In this document: one piece after another, positions 50,855 through 60,022 of the stretch
How the letters are laid out: each line of letters opens with the position of its first letter
How positions within the stretch are numbered: the stretch's first letter is position 1
From: an uncultured Oscillospiraceae bacterium
GTDB taxonomy: Bacteria; Bacillota; Clostridia; Oscillospirales; Acutalibacteraceae
Length of the DNA: 64,000 bases
Assembly: GCA_900543215.1 (NCBI GenBank)
Contig: UQQR01000001.1
Location: 1-64,000 of the forward strand
Reading direction: 5' to 3'
The notes under the pieces: generated by a model
The model's input: the letters and a program-made list of their open reading frames with translations, nothing else
What the model was told of the DNA's origin: nothing
Databases searched by the model: none
Translations under genes and position numbers: made by a program

Positions 50855-51826
50855 ATGAATTTCACTCCAATAGATAATAAAGGCTTGGTTGACGGCTTTT
50901 GTCTTATTAAGAGTATTGACAAAAAAACTTCTTCAAAGGGCGACGCTTACCTTGATATGACACTTGCAGATTCCGACGGTGAGATAAACGCAAAGCTTTG
51001 GCGTTATTCGCCCGATGCCCACGGCGAGTACACGGTAAACGAGCTTGTTAAAATAAGGGGCGTTGTTTCTCAGTATAACGGCTCCGACCAACTTAAAATC
51101 GACCGCATACGCCATGTAAGCCCCGAGGACGGCGTAAACCCCGCCGATTATGTAAAATCAGCGGAATATTCGGGCGAGCAGATGTACGACGAGCTTTACG
51201 GTATCGCCGCCGCTTTTAAGGATGAAGACCTTAAAAAAATCGTGCTTGCGATACTTGAGGACGAACGGCTTCCCCTGTTATACTGGCCTGCGGCATTCAA
51301 GCTACACCATGCGGTAAGGGGCGGACTTTTAATGCACACACTGTCCATTGTCCGTTTGGCAGAGGGCGTATGCACCGTCTATCCGTTTGTTGACCGTGAG
51401 CTTTTGATTTCGGGCGCGATACTTCACGATATTGCGAAGCTTCGTGAATTTAATGTGGCAGACAGCGGCGTTGCGACAGGTTATTCGAACGAGGGTAATC
51501 TCCTCGGTCATCTTGCTATGGGCGCAATGGTTATAAACGAATATGCCGAAAAGCTCGGTATTGATAAAAAGACCGCAATGCTGCTTGAGCATATGGTGCT
51601 TTCGCATCACGGGGACCCCGAATTCGGTGCGGCGGTAAGACCTATGTTTATCGAAGCGGAGCTTTTAAGCGAGCTTGACCTTATGGATTCCCGTGTTTAC
51701 GAAATGCGTGAGGCTGTGGCAGGCACAAAGCCTGAAGAATTTTCGGGAAGAATTTGGGCAATGGATAACCGAAAACTTTTCAATCACACAAGAACTGATT
51801 TGAATAATAGCGTTAAGCTGTTCTGA
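50855..51826 (+). CDS. yhaM: 3'-5' exoribonuclease of YhaM type (OB fold plus HD domain)
   Basis: A 323-residue protein: N-terminal OB-fold nucleic-acid-binding domain (about 18-95) and HD hydrolase domain with HHAVRGGLLMHTLSI, GAILHDIAKL and VLSHHGDPEFG as metal ligands. YhaM is a Firmicutes RNase trimming RNA and DNA 3' ends. 22 bases after purA; AACGGAG site precedes ATG 50855. Confidence 0.88.
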   Translation: MNFTPIDNKGLVDGFCLIKSIDKKTSSKGDAYLDMTLADSDGEINAKLWRYSPDAHGEYTVNELVKIRGVVSQYNGSDQLKIDRIRHVSPEDGVNPADYVKSAEYSGEQMYDELYGIAAAFKDEDLKKIVLAILEDERLPLLYWPAAFKLHHAVRGGLLMHTLSIVRLAEGVCTVYPFVDRELLISGAILHDIAKLREFNVADSGVATGYSNEGNLLGHLAMGAMVINEYAEKLGIDKKTAMLLEHMVLSHHGDPEFGAAVRPMFIEAELLSELDLMDSRVYEMREAVAGTKPEEFSGRIWAMDNRKLFNHTRTDLNNSVKLF

Positions 51827-51860
51827 TAATAATAATATAAAAAGAAAAGGAAGATTAATC

Positions 51861-52061
51861 ATGAAAATCACAAAAGATATGCTTATAGGCGAAGTTCTCG
51901 ACATTGACAGCAGTGCTGCCGAATATTTTTTTGAAATCGGTATGCATTGCCTCGGCTGCCCTGCTTCAAGGGGCGAAAGCATCGAGCAGGCTTGCGAGGT
52001 TCACGGAACCGATTGCGACGCTCTGCTTGAAAAATTAAACAAACACTTCGAAAATAAATAA
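51861..52061 (+). CDS. DUF1858-domain protein
   Basis: A 66-residue protein matching DUF1858 (KDMLIGEVLDIDSSAAEYFFEIGMHCLGCP; C-terminal CDALLEKLN). Family members bind metal or are fused to hybrid cluster proteins; the CLGC motif is likely the ligand. Its stop overlaps the start of trmK by one base, so it is cotranslated. Confidence 0.88.
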   Translation: MKITKDMLIGEVLDIDSSAAEYFFEIGMHCLGCPASRGESIEQACEVHGTDCDALLEKLNKHFENK

Positions 52062-52735
52062 TGCTGAGCCGAAGGCTTAAAACGATAGCAGCTCTTGTGC
52101 CTTTAGGTGCAAGAGTTTGCGATATCGGTACAGATCATGCGATTTTGCCCGTTTTTCTATCGGAAAATACACTTGTTAAAAGTATTATTGCAACAGATGT
52201 GCGTGAAAAACCGCTTAAAAACGCAAAGAAAAATATTGAAAAATCGGGCGCTACGAATATAGAGCTTCGCTTATGCGACGGCTTTTCGTGCATTAGTCCC
52301 GATGAATTTGATACAGCCGTTATAGCAGGTATGGGCGGCGAGGTTATTTCGGGTATTATTTCCCGTGCCGAAATGTTAAAGAATGCAGACAAGCTGCTTA
52401 TTTTACAGCCTACAACATCACCCGAAATACTGCGGAAATATCTGTGCGATAACGGTTTTGTTATAGAAACGGAAATACCGCTTACCGATAACGGTAAGAT
52501 TTATTCCGTAATGTCGGTTCGCTATTCGGGTGAGACTAAGATTTACGATGAAGCTTATTACTATGTCGGCGATATTAAACCAGACAGTCCCGAAGGTCTT
52601 GCGTATATAGAAAAACAGTATTACAGATTTAAAGACTGTGCCGACGCGCTAAGACCGATACCGGAAAAGCTTAATGAATACAAAACTTACAGCAGATTGG
52701 CAGAGAAAATCAGGAGTATAAGAGATGGCGTTTGA
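52061..52735 (+). CDS. trmK: tRNA (adenine22-N1)-methyltransferase
   Basis: Methylates A22 in tRNA. 224 residues with a class I methyltransferase start (LVPLGARVCDIGTDHAILPVFL), AGMGGEVISGIISR and a C-terminal coiled coil-like helix (YRFKDCADALRPIPEKLNEYK). Overlaps rqcH by 11 bases. Typical TrmK length. Confidence 0.9.
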   Translation: MLSRRLKTIAALVPLGARVCDIGTDHAILPVFLSENTLVKSIIATDVREKPLKNAKKNIEKSGATNIELRLCDGFSCISPDEFDTAVIAGMGGEVISGIISRAEMLKNADKLLILQPTTSPEILRKYLCDNGFVIETEIPLTDNGKIYSVMSVRYSGETKIYDEAYYYVGDIKPDSPEGLAYIEKQYYRFKDCADALRPIPEKLNEYKTYSRLAEKIRSIRDGV

Positions 52736-54416
52736 CGGAGGATTTTTACATAAAATCGTTCTTGAGCTTAACAAAGCGGTTGAATCACGGGTTGATAAGA
52801 TATACCAGCCTTCAAAGGACGAGCTGGTTTTTTTGTTGCGCAAAAAAGGCTTTGCCGAAAGAATGTTCATTACCGCAAGACCCGGTTCTGCGAGAATTTG
52901 TTTTACGGACGAAAAGTATGAAAATCCTATGTCTCCACCTATGTTTTGTATGCTTATACGAAAATATCTTTCTTCCGCAAAGCTTATAAGCATTACACAA
53001 CCGGCTCTTGAACGGATTGTTGTTTTAACCTTTTCCTCCGCAAACGAGATGGGCGATATTGTGGAGATAAGGCTTATTACAGAGCTTTTGGGCAACAAAA
53101 CCAACATCATTTTGGTAGGATCTGACGGTAAAATAATCGATTCCCTGCGCCGTTCCGATCCCGAAAAAAACGAACGGATGATTTTACCCGGTGCTTTGTA
53201 TCAGCTCCCCGAGAAAAAAGAAAAGCTTGACCCGCTTTGCGTCAGTCCCGAAAAGCTTGCCGAATTTGTCGGCGGCGAAACGGCGTACAGTGAGAAATCA
53301 CTGCTTGACAGTATTGACGGATTTTCTCCGCTTGTTTGCCGTGAGGTTGTGTTCCGTGCGGAAAAATGCGGAAGTCTTGTATCAACTCTCAGGTCGGTTA
53401 CCGATGATTTGAAACAAAACGGCACTCCCCTGCTTCTCTATAAGGACGGAGAACCGTTCGATTTTTCCTATACAGATATAACGCATTACGGAAATGAATT
53501 TGAAAAAAAGATTTACCACGACTATTCATCGCTTCTTAACGCCTTTTATTCCGAAAAAGAAAACGCGGCTCGGATAAAACACGCCGCGGGAGATATTATA
53601 AAGCTTGTAAACAATCTTAAAAGCCGTACTGAAAGAAAGCTTGCGATACGCCTTTGTGATTTGAAAAAGTGTGAAAACCGAGAAAAACTCCGTATTTACG
53701 GCGAGCTTTTAAAGGCTAATCTTTACCGCATAAAGGCAGGATCGGCATTTTTCGAGGCGGAAAATTACTATGATAATATGAATATTGTTAAAATACCGCT
53801 TGACCCTGCCCTTTCACCCCAAAAGAACGCCGCAAAATATTTTAAGGACTATAAAAAAACCTATACTGCGGAGCAAAAGCTGACCGCTCTTACAGAAGAA
53901 GACCGTGAAGAAATCGTTTACTTTGATTCTGTACTTGACAGTATTTCGAGAAGCGAGAGTATATCGGATATAACGGAGATTCGTGACGAGCTTGCGGACG
54001 CGGGTTATATAAAAAGGCCGTCGCAAAAGCGCTCAAAGCAATCGGTTGCTTTGAAATTCAAGGAATACACATCGACCGAGGGCTATAAAATCCTTGTCGG
54101 AAGAAATAACCGTGAAAACGATTATCTTACGACCGTGATTGCCGGTAAAAACGATTTGTGGTTCCATACAAAAAATATCCCCGGCTCACATGTGATAGTC
54201 TTTTCAGGCGGTGCGGAGGTTTCTGAGGATACCGTGGTAAAGGCGGCAAAGCTTGCCGCCGAGAATTCAAAGGGAGCAGGCTCCTCAAATGTTCCGGTTG
54301 ACTATACACAGATAAAATATGTAAAAAAACCGTCGGGTGCCAAACCCGGTATGGTAATATATAAAACCAATAAAACCGTATATGTCACACCCGATAAAAA
54401 GGAGGTAAGGGAATGA
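52725..54416 (+). CDS. rqcH: Ribosome-associated quality control protein RqcH (NFACT)
   Basis: Adds alanine tails to stalled chains on the 50S subunit. 563 residues: NFACT-N start (FDGGFLHKIVLELNKAV, DKIYQPSKDELVF), two helical coiled-coil segments (about 270-400) and a C-terminal NFACT-R domain (VGRNNRENDYLTT, DLWFHTKNIPGSHVI). Overlaps the following gene by four bases (ATGA). Confidence 0.92.
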   Translation: MAFDGGFLHKIVLELNKAVESRVDKIYQPSKDELVFLLRKKGFAERMFITARPGSARICFTDEKYENPMSPPMFCMLIRKYLSSAKLISITQPALERIVVLTFSSANEMGDIVEIRLITELLGNKTNIILVGSDGKIIDSLRRSDPEKNERMILPGALYQLPEKKEKLDPLCVSPEKLAEFVGGETAYSEKSLLDSIDGFSPLVCREVVFRAEKCGSLVSTLRSVTDDLKQNGTPLLLYKDGEPFDFSYTDITHYGNEFEKKIYHDYSSLLNAFYSEKENAARIKHAAGDIIKLVNNLKSRTERKLAIRLCDLKKCENREKLRIYGELLKANLYRIKAGSAFFEAENYYDNMNIVKIPLDPALSPQKNAAKYFKDYKKTYTAEQKLTALTEEDREEIVYFDSVLDSISRSESISDITEIRDELADAGYIKRPSQKRSKQSVALKFKEYTSTEGYKILVGRNNRENDYLTTVIAGKNDLWFHTKNIPGSHVIVFSGGAEVSEDTVVKAAKLAAENSKGAGSSNVPVDYTQIKYVKKPSGAKPGMVIYKTNKTVYVTPDKKEVRE

Positions 54417-55204
54417 ATCTCGGTGTTTCCACTGCTTGCTTTTACCCTCTCGAAACCGAGCTTTCCCTTGAAAAGATTGGTAAAGCAGGTGTAAAGCATA
54501 CTGAAATATTCTTTAACGCGCTTTGCGAATTAAAGCAGAGCTTTGTTGATATGCTGCTTGACATTAAGGATGAGTACGGGATAAAAGTAGTTTCACTGCA
54601 CCCCACTATGTCCCTCGCCGAGTCTTTTATGATATTTTCCGCTTATGACCGCCGTTACCACGAGGCCGAGGAGCAATATAAAAGGTACTCCGAAATAGCG
54701 GCACAGCTCGGCGCTGAATATATAATTATGCACGGCGGCAAGCCGAACGGTATATTAAGCGACGAGGAATACTGCGAGCGTTATATGCGCCTTAATGAAA
54801 TTACTCTTGAAAACGGCGTCCGTATTTTACAGGAAAATGTTGTTCGTTTCAGAGCGGGCGATATTGAATTTATGCGTTCAATGAAAAATATATTGGGTGA
54901 TGATGCTGCCTTTTGCCTAGATATTAAGCAATCACTTCGCTGCGGCTACGACCCGTTTGATTTAATTCGGGAATTCTACGATAATATCAAGCATTTCCAC
55001 ATCAGCGACCACAGCACGGCGTCCGACTGCCTTCTTCCGCTTGACGGAGGATTTGAATTCGGAAGATTTTTTGACCTTCTTAAATGTAATTCATATGACG
55101 GATCTTGCATTATTGAGGTTTACAGAGATTCATACAAAGAATACGAGGAAATTTTCAGCTCCTACAACAGACTTAAAAATTGTATTGCAAAATGTAACGA
55201 ATAA
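54413..55204 (+). CDS. Sugar phosphate isomerase/epimerase-like TIM-barrel protein
   Basis: A 263-residue AP-endonuclease-2-like TIM barrel (LGVSTACFYPLETEL, IIMHGGKPNG, FCLDIKQSLRCGYDPF, FHISDHS). Metal-binding residues are likely His and Glu of these strands. Related proteins isomerise sugar phosphates or inosose. Substrate unknown. Coupled to rqcH by overlap. Confidence 0.85.
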   Translation: MNLGVSTACFYPLETELSLEKIGKAGVKHTEIFFNALCELKQSFVDMLLDIKDEYGIKVVSLHPTMSLAESFMIFSAYDRRYHEAEEQYKRYSEIAAQLGAEYIIMHGGKPNGILSDEEYCERYMRLNEITLENGVRILQENVVRFRAGDIEFMRSMKNILGDDAAFCLDIKQSLRCGYDPFDLIREFYDNIKHFHISDHSTASDCLLPLDGGFEFGRFFDLLKCNSYDGSCIIEVYRDSYKEYEEIFSSYNRLKNCIAKCNE

Positions 55205-55245
55205 GGTTATAATGTAATTTGATTAAAAGTGAAAAGAGGAAAAAT

Positions 55246-56007
55246 GTGAATAATATATCTTTGATTTCATTGCTGAAGCTTGCTCTCAAACACATATATG
55301 TTTTAATTTTAGCAGGAGTGGTTTTTGCGGCTGTTGCTTTTTCTTACTGCAAATTTGTGGCTGTTCCTAAATACTCGGCTACCGGCTCAATACTTGTCAC
55401 CAACGGAAGTATGATTAATAACACACAGTCCCCCGATACTTCATCCACATCTTCAAAAAATGTCAGCTATACGGATATTAACGCTTCACTTCAGCTTGCC
55501 GATACTATTAATGATATTCTTAATACAAACGACATTTATAAAGAGCTTTCCCTTGAAGACGGCAACAGGTATACATATTCAAATCTCAAAAACCGTTCTT
55601 CTGTCAGACGCAGAAGCTCGGAATCACTCTTCATTGATGTTACATTTACCGCAAGCACTCCGGAGGAGGCTTTGCACCTGGCAAACAAATTTTTAAATTT
55701 AACACCCGAGTATGTTAAGGAATATATACCGTCGGCAAATGCCGCTGTTGCAACTCAACCCGACAGGGCAGGAAAAACTTATCCGAAAACCTCACTTTAT
55801 ACACTGCTGGCAGGTTTTTGCGGTGTTGTTCTTGCGTATGCTATTATTTACATAATTTCACTTAAAAATAATTCTATAAGGGATGAGGATGATATTGTAA
55901 ATCACTACGATATTGCCGTATTAGGCAATGTTCCCGATTTTGCAAATGCCAAATCCAAGGAGAACAGCGCTTACAAAAAAGGGGGATACGGTAATGCCGA
56001 ATACTAA
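55246..56007 (+). CDS. Chain-length determinant (Wzz/CapA-like) protein
   Basis: A 253-residue membrane protein of the capsule/exopolysaccharide co-polymerase type: membrane segment near 12-35, extracellular beta-rich loop with VPKYSATGSILVTNG, and a second membrane segment near 185-205 (YTLLAGFCGVVLAYAIIYII). Start GTG 55246 with AGAGGA site; TTG 55219 is less likely. Overlaps the tyrosine kinase gene by 14 bases. Confidence 0.85.
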   Translation: MNNISLISLLKLALKHIYVLILAGVVFAAVAFSYCKFVAVPKYSATGSILVTNGSMINNTQSPDTSSTSSKNVSYTDINASLQLADTINDILNTNDIYKELSLEDGNRYTYSNLKNRSSVRRRSSESLFIDVTFTASTPEEALHLANKFLNLTPEYVKEYIPSANAAVATQPDRAGKTYPKTSLYTLLAGFCGVVLAYAIIYIISLKNNSIRDEDDIVNHYDIAVLGNVPDFANAKSKENSAYKKGGYGNAEY

Positions 56008-56686
56008 AAATAAGCCTGCCGCTCCGTCAGTTAAAAAAGTGCCGTTTGCGGTTTCCGAGGCATATAAAAGCATCAGGACAAATTTGATTTCCAAGCTTTT
56101 AAAGGAACAGAAAAAGGTTATTGCGATTTCAAGCCCCAATGCGTCCGAAGGCAAATCCACAACGGCTATAAATATCGCTATTTCCCTTTCACAGCTCGGT
56201 AAAAAAGTTTTGCTTGTGGATACGGACGCTCACAGGCCGAGCATTGCCGCAAAGTTAGGCCTTAAGGCTGAAAACGGAATTATGGATGTTATAGCGGGGT
56301 TCTGTGAAGCAAATTATGCCGCCATAAGCTATAACTCCTTACTTGATATACTTACTATCGGTCATATACCGCAAAATCCGACAGAGGTTTTTGCTTCGGC
56401 AAGTTTTGAAGAATGTATAAAGGAGTTTGCCGAAAATTATGATTTTGTAATTATCGATACTCCGCCGGTAAATGTACTTTCGGATGCTTTGGTGATTGCT
56501 CAAAAGTGTGACGGGCTTGTGCTTGTTGTCCGTTCGGGTATGACAACACACTCCGATCTTAGGCGTACTCTTTCCGCCACCGAAATGCTTGATATTAATA
56601 TTCTCGGCATTATTCTTAACGGTACGGGTGGTGAAAAGAAGCGTTATTATAAGGACTATTATAATAAATCATATAACTACAGATAA
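55994..56686 (+). CDS. Tyrosine-protein kinase (CpsD/CapB-like)
   Basis: A 230-residue bacterial tyrosine kinase: Walker A SEGKSTTAINIA, Walker A' LLVDTDAHRPS, Walker B VIIDTPPVNVLSDA, and a Tyr-rich C-terminus (YYKDYYNKSYNYR) that is autophosphorylated. It pairs with the Wzz-like protein upstream and CpsB-like phosphatase downstream to control polymer length. GGGGGAT site before ATG 55994. Confidence 0.9.
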   Translation: MPNTKNKPAAPSVKKVPFAVSEAYKSIRTNLISKLLKEQKKVIAISSPNASEGKSTTAINIAISLSQLGKKVLLVDTDAHRPSIAAKLGLKAENGIMDVIAGFCEANYAAISYNSLLDILTIGHIPQNPTEVFASASFEECIKEFAENYDFVIIDTPPVNVLSDALVIAQKCDGLVLVVRSGMTTHSDLRRTLSATEMLDINILGIILNGTGGEKKRYYKDYYNKSYNYR

Positions 56687-56705
56687 TTTCCCCGCACCGC
56701 ATTTA

Positions 56706-56758
56706 CCGGACGCTTATAGCGGAACAGTCTTTACTGTTCGGCCGTATTTGTTGTCCGG
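56706..56758. repeat. Nested hairpins between kinase and phosphatase genes
   Basis: Outer arms CCGGAC/GTCCGG and inner arms GAACAG/CTGTTC. Only a short TTT follows, so it may be a weak terminator or leader structure of the phosphatase gene. Confidence 0.5.
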
Positions 56759-56806
56759 TTTCACTTTTTATTACCTTTTATTATCAATTACCTAAGGAGG
56801 TTCGCT

Positions 56807-57532
56807 ATGCTTTTCGATATACATTCCCATATTCTCCCGTCTGTTGACGACGGCTCGCAAAGTATGTCGGAATCACTGCAACTGCTGTCCTTAATGCGCT
56901 CGCAGGGAATTACAGATGTTATTGCAACCCCCCATTTTTATCCGCTTGAGGATACCTTTGATGATTATAAATGCAGGATTGCTAAAGCATATAAGGCACT
57001 TTTAAAGGAAACGGAAGGAAAAGATTTGCCCAATATTTATCTCGGCAGCGAGGTGCTTTATTACAGATATATAGGAAACAGTGAATCTGTTTTTGAGCTG
57101 TGTCTTAACAATTCCCGTTATTTATTGCTTGAGCTTACGGACGAATGTATCTGCAAGGAATTTTTTGAGGATATGGAAAATCTGTATAACAAACTTGGAA
57201 TAACTCCCATCATCGCCCATCTTGAAAGGTACTGCTATGCTCCTAATTATAAAAAGCTTCTTAAATATATAAAAAACAGCGCTCTTTTAGCTCAAATCAA
57301 TGCCTCTTCCCTTTTCTCGCAAAGCCGTAAGGTGACCGAAAAACTGATCAAAGGCGGCTATGTGAACTTTATCGCAACCGACGCTCACTCTGTTACAAGG
57401 CGCCCCCCTCTTATGAAGCAGGCTCTTGCCGAAATTGCCGAAAGATTAGGCACGGAATACGCAAGCGGATTTATCAGAAATTCGCAGATACTTCTTGAAA
57501 AAATATGTGAGGTAACAAATGAAGAGCAGTAA
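56807..57532 (+). CDS. Tyrosine-protein phosphatase, PHP type (CpsB/CapC-like)
   Basis: A 241-residue manganese-dependent phosphatase reversing the CpsD-type kinase. PHP motifs: FDIHSHILPSVDDG, ATPHFYP, PIIAHLERY, FIATDAHSVTRRPP, all metal ligands. CTAAGGAGG precedes ATG 56807. No glycosyltransferases lie nearby, so this is a detached regulatory module. Overlaps the next gene by 14 bases. Confidence 0.92.
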   Translation: MLFDIHSHILPSVDDGSQSMSESLQLLSLMRSQGITDVIATPHFYPLEDTFDDYKCRIAKAYKALLKETEGKDLPNIYLGSEVLYYRYIGNSESVFELCLNNSRYLLLELTDECICKEFFEDMENLYNKLGITPIIAHLERYCYAPNYKKLLKYIKNSALLAQINASSLFSQSRKVTEKLIKGGYVNFIATDAHSVTRRPPLMKQALAEIAERLGTEYASGFIRNSQILLEKICEVTNEEQ

Positions 57533-58340
57533 TTTGATAATCGGCGATGCGGACGGCGTTCTTTATATTAAATTTCCAAAATTCGAAGCAGTAAAATCCA
57601 TCAGGCATATTTTTTCCACAAGACTCGCCGGAGTAAGCACGGGACGCTATAAATCAATGAATTTAAGCTTTACAAACGGCGATGAACGGCAAAATGTTAT
57701 AGAAAATTACAGCAGGCTCTGTAAAGCGGCGGGTATCGACATAAATAATCTTGTTTTAAGCCGTCAGACACATACGGACAATATTAAAAGCGTCACGGAA
57801 AGTGACAGGGGTACGGGAATTTTTAAAAATTCCTTTAATGATATTGATGGGCTTATAACCGACTGTAAGGGCGTTGCGCTTGTAACTCAATACGCCGACT
57901 GTACTCCCCTTTTGTTTTGCGACCCCGTAAAGGGCGTAATAGCCTCCTCGCACGCAGGCTGGCGCGGTACGGCGAAGCTTATCGGTGAAAAGACCGTCAA
58001 AAAAATGATAAACGATTACGGTTGTCTTCCCGAAAATATAATTGCCGCAATCGGTCCCTGTATCGGCAAATGCTGTTATGAAGTTGACAAACCTGTGGCT
58101 GAGGCTTTCTCCGCAATTCCATTTTTAAGCCTTGAAGCCGTGCTTTTTCCGAAAGAAAACGGTAAGTATATGCTTGATTTGGTTGAGGCTAACAAACAGA
58201 TACTTATTCACGCAGGCTTGTCCCCCGTTAATATCGATTTATCGGATATTTGTACCTGCTGTAATTGCGATGAATTACATTCGCACCGTGCCACACACGG
58301 TGAACGGGGCAATTTAGCTATGATTATTGAGATGATTTAA
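57519..58340 (+). CDS. pgeF: YlmD/YfiH-family protein (purine nucleoside phosphorylase/laccase-like)
   Basis: A 273-residue Cu-oxidase_4 family protein (VLSRQTHTDNI, LVTQYADCTPLLFCDPVKG, SSHAGWRGTAKLI, AIGPCIGKCCYEV). Members act on adenosine or on N-acetylmuramoyl peptides. Three zinc-binding His/Cys in these motifs. Translationally coupled to the phosphatase gene; functional link not evident. Confidence 0.88.
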   Translation: MKSSNLIIGDADGVLYIKFPKFEAVKSIRHIFSTRLAGVSTGRYKSMNLSFTNGDERQNVIENYSRLCKAAGIDINNLVLSRQTHTDNIKSVTESDRGTGIFKNSFNDIDGLITDCKGVALVTQYADCTPLLFCDPVKGVIASSHAGWRGTAKLIGEKTVKKMINDYGCLPENIIAAIGPCIGKCCYEVDKPVAEAFSAIPFLSLEAVLFPKENGKYMLDLVEANKQILIHAGLSPVNIDLSDICTCCNCDELHSHRATHGERGNLAMIIEMI

Positions 58341-58410
58341 ACATTTATTTGTTCAGGCTTGTGTAATTTATGTGAAAATATACAAACCTGAATTTTTTTG
58401 CAAAAAACAC

Positions 58411-58439
58411 TTTACAACTTTATCGAAATGAAGTATAAT
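58411..58439 (+). promoter_or_regulatory. Promoter of the amino-acid transporter operon
   Basis: TTTACA (58411-58416), 17-base spacer, TATAAT (58434-58439). Confidence 0.7.
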
Positions 58440-58477
58440 AACACCATCAAATAAAAAACCTGAAGGGGAAATTAAAA

Positions 58478-59275
58478 ATGAAAAAATTAATCGCATTGTT
58501 AATGAGCATATGTATGCTCGCGGTATTCGCAGGCTGCGGAAGTAAGGATTCTTCAAAGACAGACAGCGAATATGTAAAGGAAAAAGGTAAGCTCGTTGTA
58601 GGTATTACCGATTTTAATCCTATGGATTACGAAGAAACCGAAGGCAGCGGAGAGTGGATAGGCTTTGACGCGGATATGGCTAAGAAGTTTGCAAAAAGCC
58701 TCGGCGTTGATGTTGAGTTTGTTGAAATCGACTGGGATAACAAGATTATGGAGCTTGATTCCAAGAGCCTTGACTGCGTTTGGAACGGTATGACGATTTC
58801 CAACGAAGTTAAAAAAGGCATGTCGGTTTCAAACGCTTACTGCAAGAACACACAGGTTGTAGTTGTTAAAGAGGATGTTGCCGATAAATACAAAACGGTA
58901 GAAAGCGTTAAGGACTTAAAGTTCGCCGCAGAGGCTGGCTCCGCCGGTGAAGAAGCGCTCAAGGCACTTAACTACAATGTAACAGCTGTAACCGCACAGG
59001 TAGATGCGCTTATGGAAGTAAACGCCGGTACATCCGACGCCGCTGTTATCGACCTTCTTATGGCAGGCGCAATGGTTGGCGAAGGCACAAGCTATGAAAA
59101 CCTTGCCTACACGGTGGGCGTTGCCGAGGAAGAGGATTACGGCGTAGGCTTCAGAAAAGGCTCCGATCTGACCGAAAAGCTCAACCAGTTCTTTAAAGAT
59201 TCTTACAGCGACGGCTCTATGCTTGAAACCGCTAAGACCTACGGTGTTCAGGAATCAATAATCGAACAGAAGTAA
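58478..59275 (+). CDS. Polar amino-acid binding lipoprotein (ABC)
   Basis: A 265-residue solute-binding protein, family 3. Lipobox AGCGSK near residue 17; YVKEKGKLVVGITDFNPMDYEE and DADMAKKFAKSLGV follow the family consensus. It captures a polar amino acid (glutamine, cystine or arginine class) for the permease and ATPase that follow. AAGGGG site before ATG 58478. Confidence 0.9.
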   Translation: MKKLIALLMSICMLAVFAGCGSKDSSKTDSEYVKEKGKLVVGITDFNPMDYEETEGSGEWIGFDADMAKKFAKSLGVDVEFVEIDWDNKIMELDSKSLDCVWNGMTISNEVKKGMSVSNAYCKNTQVVVVKEDVADKYKTVESVKDLKFAAEAGSAGEEALKALNYNVTAVTAQVDALMEVNAGTSDAAVIDLLMAGAMVGEGTSYENLAYTVGVAEEEDYGVGFRKGSDLTEKLNQFFKDSYSDGSMLETAKTYGVQESIIEQK

Positions 59276-59294
59276 TTTTAAAAGACGCATACAA

Positions 59295-59322
59295 CAGGCA
59301 GAGGGTCTCCCCTCTCTGCCTG
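59295..59322 (+). terminator. Attenuating hairpin between binding protein and permease
   Basis: CAGGCAGAG/CTCTGCCTG arms around an inner GGG/CCC stem, followed by CTTTG. Partial terminator or processing site that can keep the binding protein in excess. Confidence 0.7.
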
Positions 59323-59354
59323 CTTTGTGCTGTTTATCAGTAAAGGATAAAAAT

Positions 59355-60011
59355 ATGTTTCAAACCGTACTTAAAACTCTTTTTGAGGGCTTCAGCACCA
59401 CACTGCAAATATTTTTTCTGACCCTGTTCGGTGCTTTGCCGCTCGGTCTTATAATCGCCTTTGGCTCAATGTCTAAATTCAAGCCGCTGAAATGTCTTGT
59501 TAAAACCGTTGTTTGGGTAATCCGCGGTACTCCCCTTATGCTGCAATTACTCGTTATTTATTACGGACCGGGACTTTTGTTAGATAATAATATCTGGGGC
59601 GGCGGAAACAGCGGAAGAATGGCTGCGGTGCTTGCGGCTTTTATAATTAATTACTCCTGCTATTTTTCGGAAATTTACCGCGGCGGAATAGAAAGCATAG
59701 CCACTGGGCAAACCGAAGCGGGTTTGGTGCTCGGTATGACCAAAAGTCAGATATTTTTTAAAGTAATTCTTCTTCAGGTTGTAAAGCGCATAGTCCCCCC
59801 TATGAGCAATGAAATAATCACGCTTGTTAAGGATACCTCGCTTGCGCGTATAATTGCCGTTTATGAGCTTATCTGGAGCGGTCAAACCTTTATTAAGGGT
59901 GCGGCGATAATTTGGCCGCTGTTCTTTACGGGCATTTTCTATCTTGCTTTCTGCGGTATTCTTACAATTCTTTTCGGGCTTATTGAGAAGAAGCTTTCGT
60001 ATTTCAGATAA
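59355..60011 (+). CDS. Amino-acid ABC transporter permease
   Basis: A 218-residue permease with five membrane segments and the EAA loop (TEAGLVLGMTKSQIFFKVILLQ) of the HisM/GlnP group. WVIRGTPLMLQLLVI is typical. Start ATG 59355 with AAAGGA site; frame is open earlier from 59325. Works with the ATPase 11 bases downstream. Confidence 0.9.
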   Translation: MFQTVLKTLFEGFSTTLQIFFLTLFGALPLGLIIAFGSMSKFKPLKCLVKTVVWVIRGTPLMLQLLVIYYGPGLLLDNNIWGGGNSGRMAAVLAAFIINYSCYFSEIYRGGIESIATGQTEAGLVLGMTKSQIFFKVILLQVVKRIVPPMSNEIITLVKDTSLARIIAVYELIWSGQTFIKGAAIIWPLFFTGIFYLAFCGILTILFGLIEKKLSYFR

Positions 60012-60022
60012 GGAGAAAAACA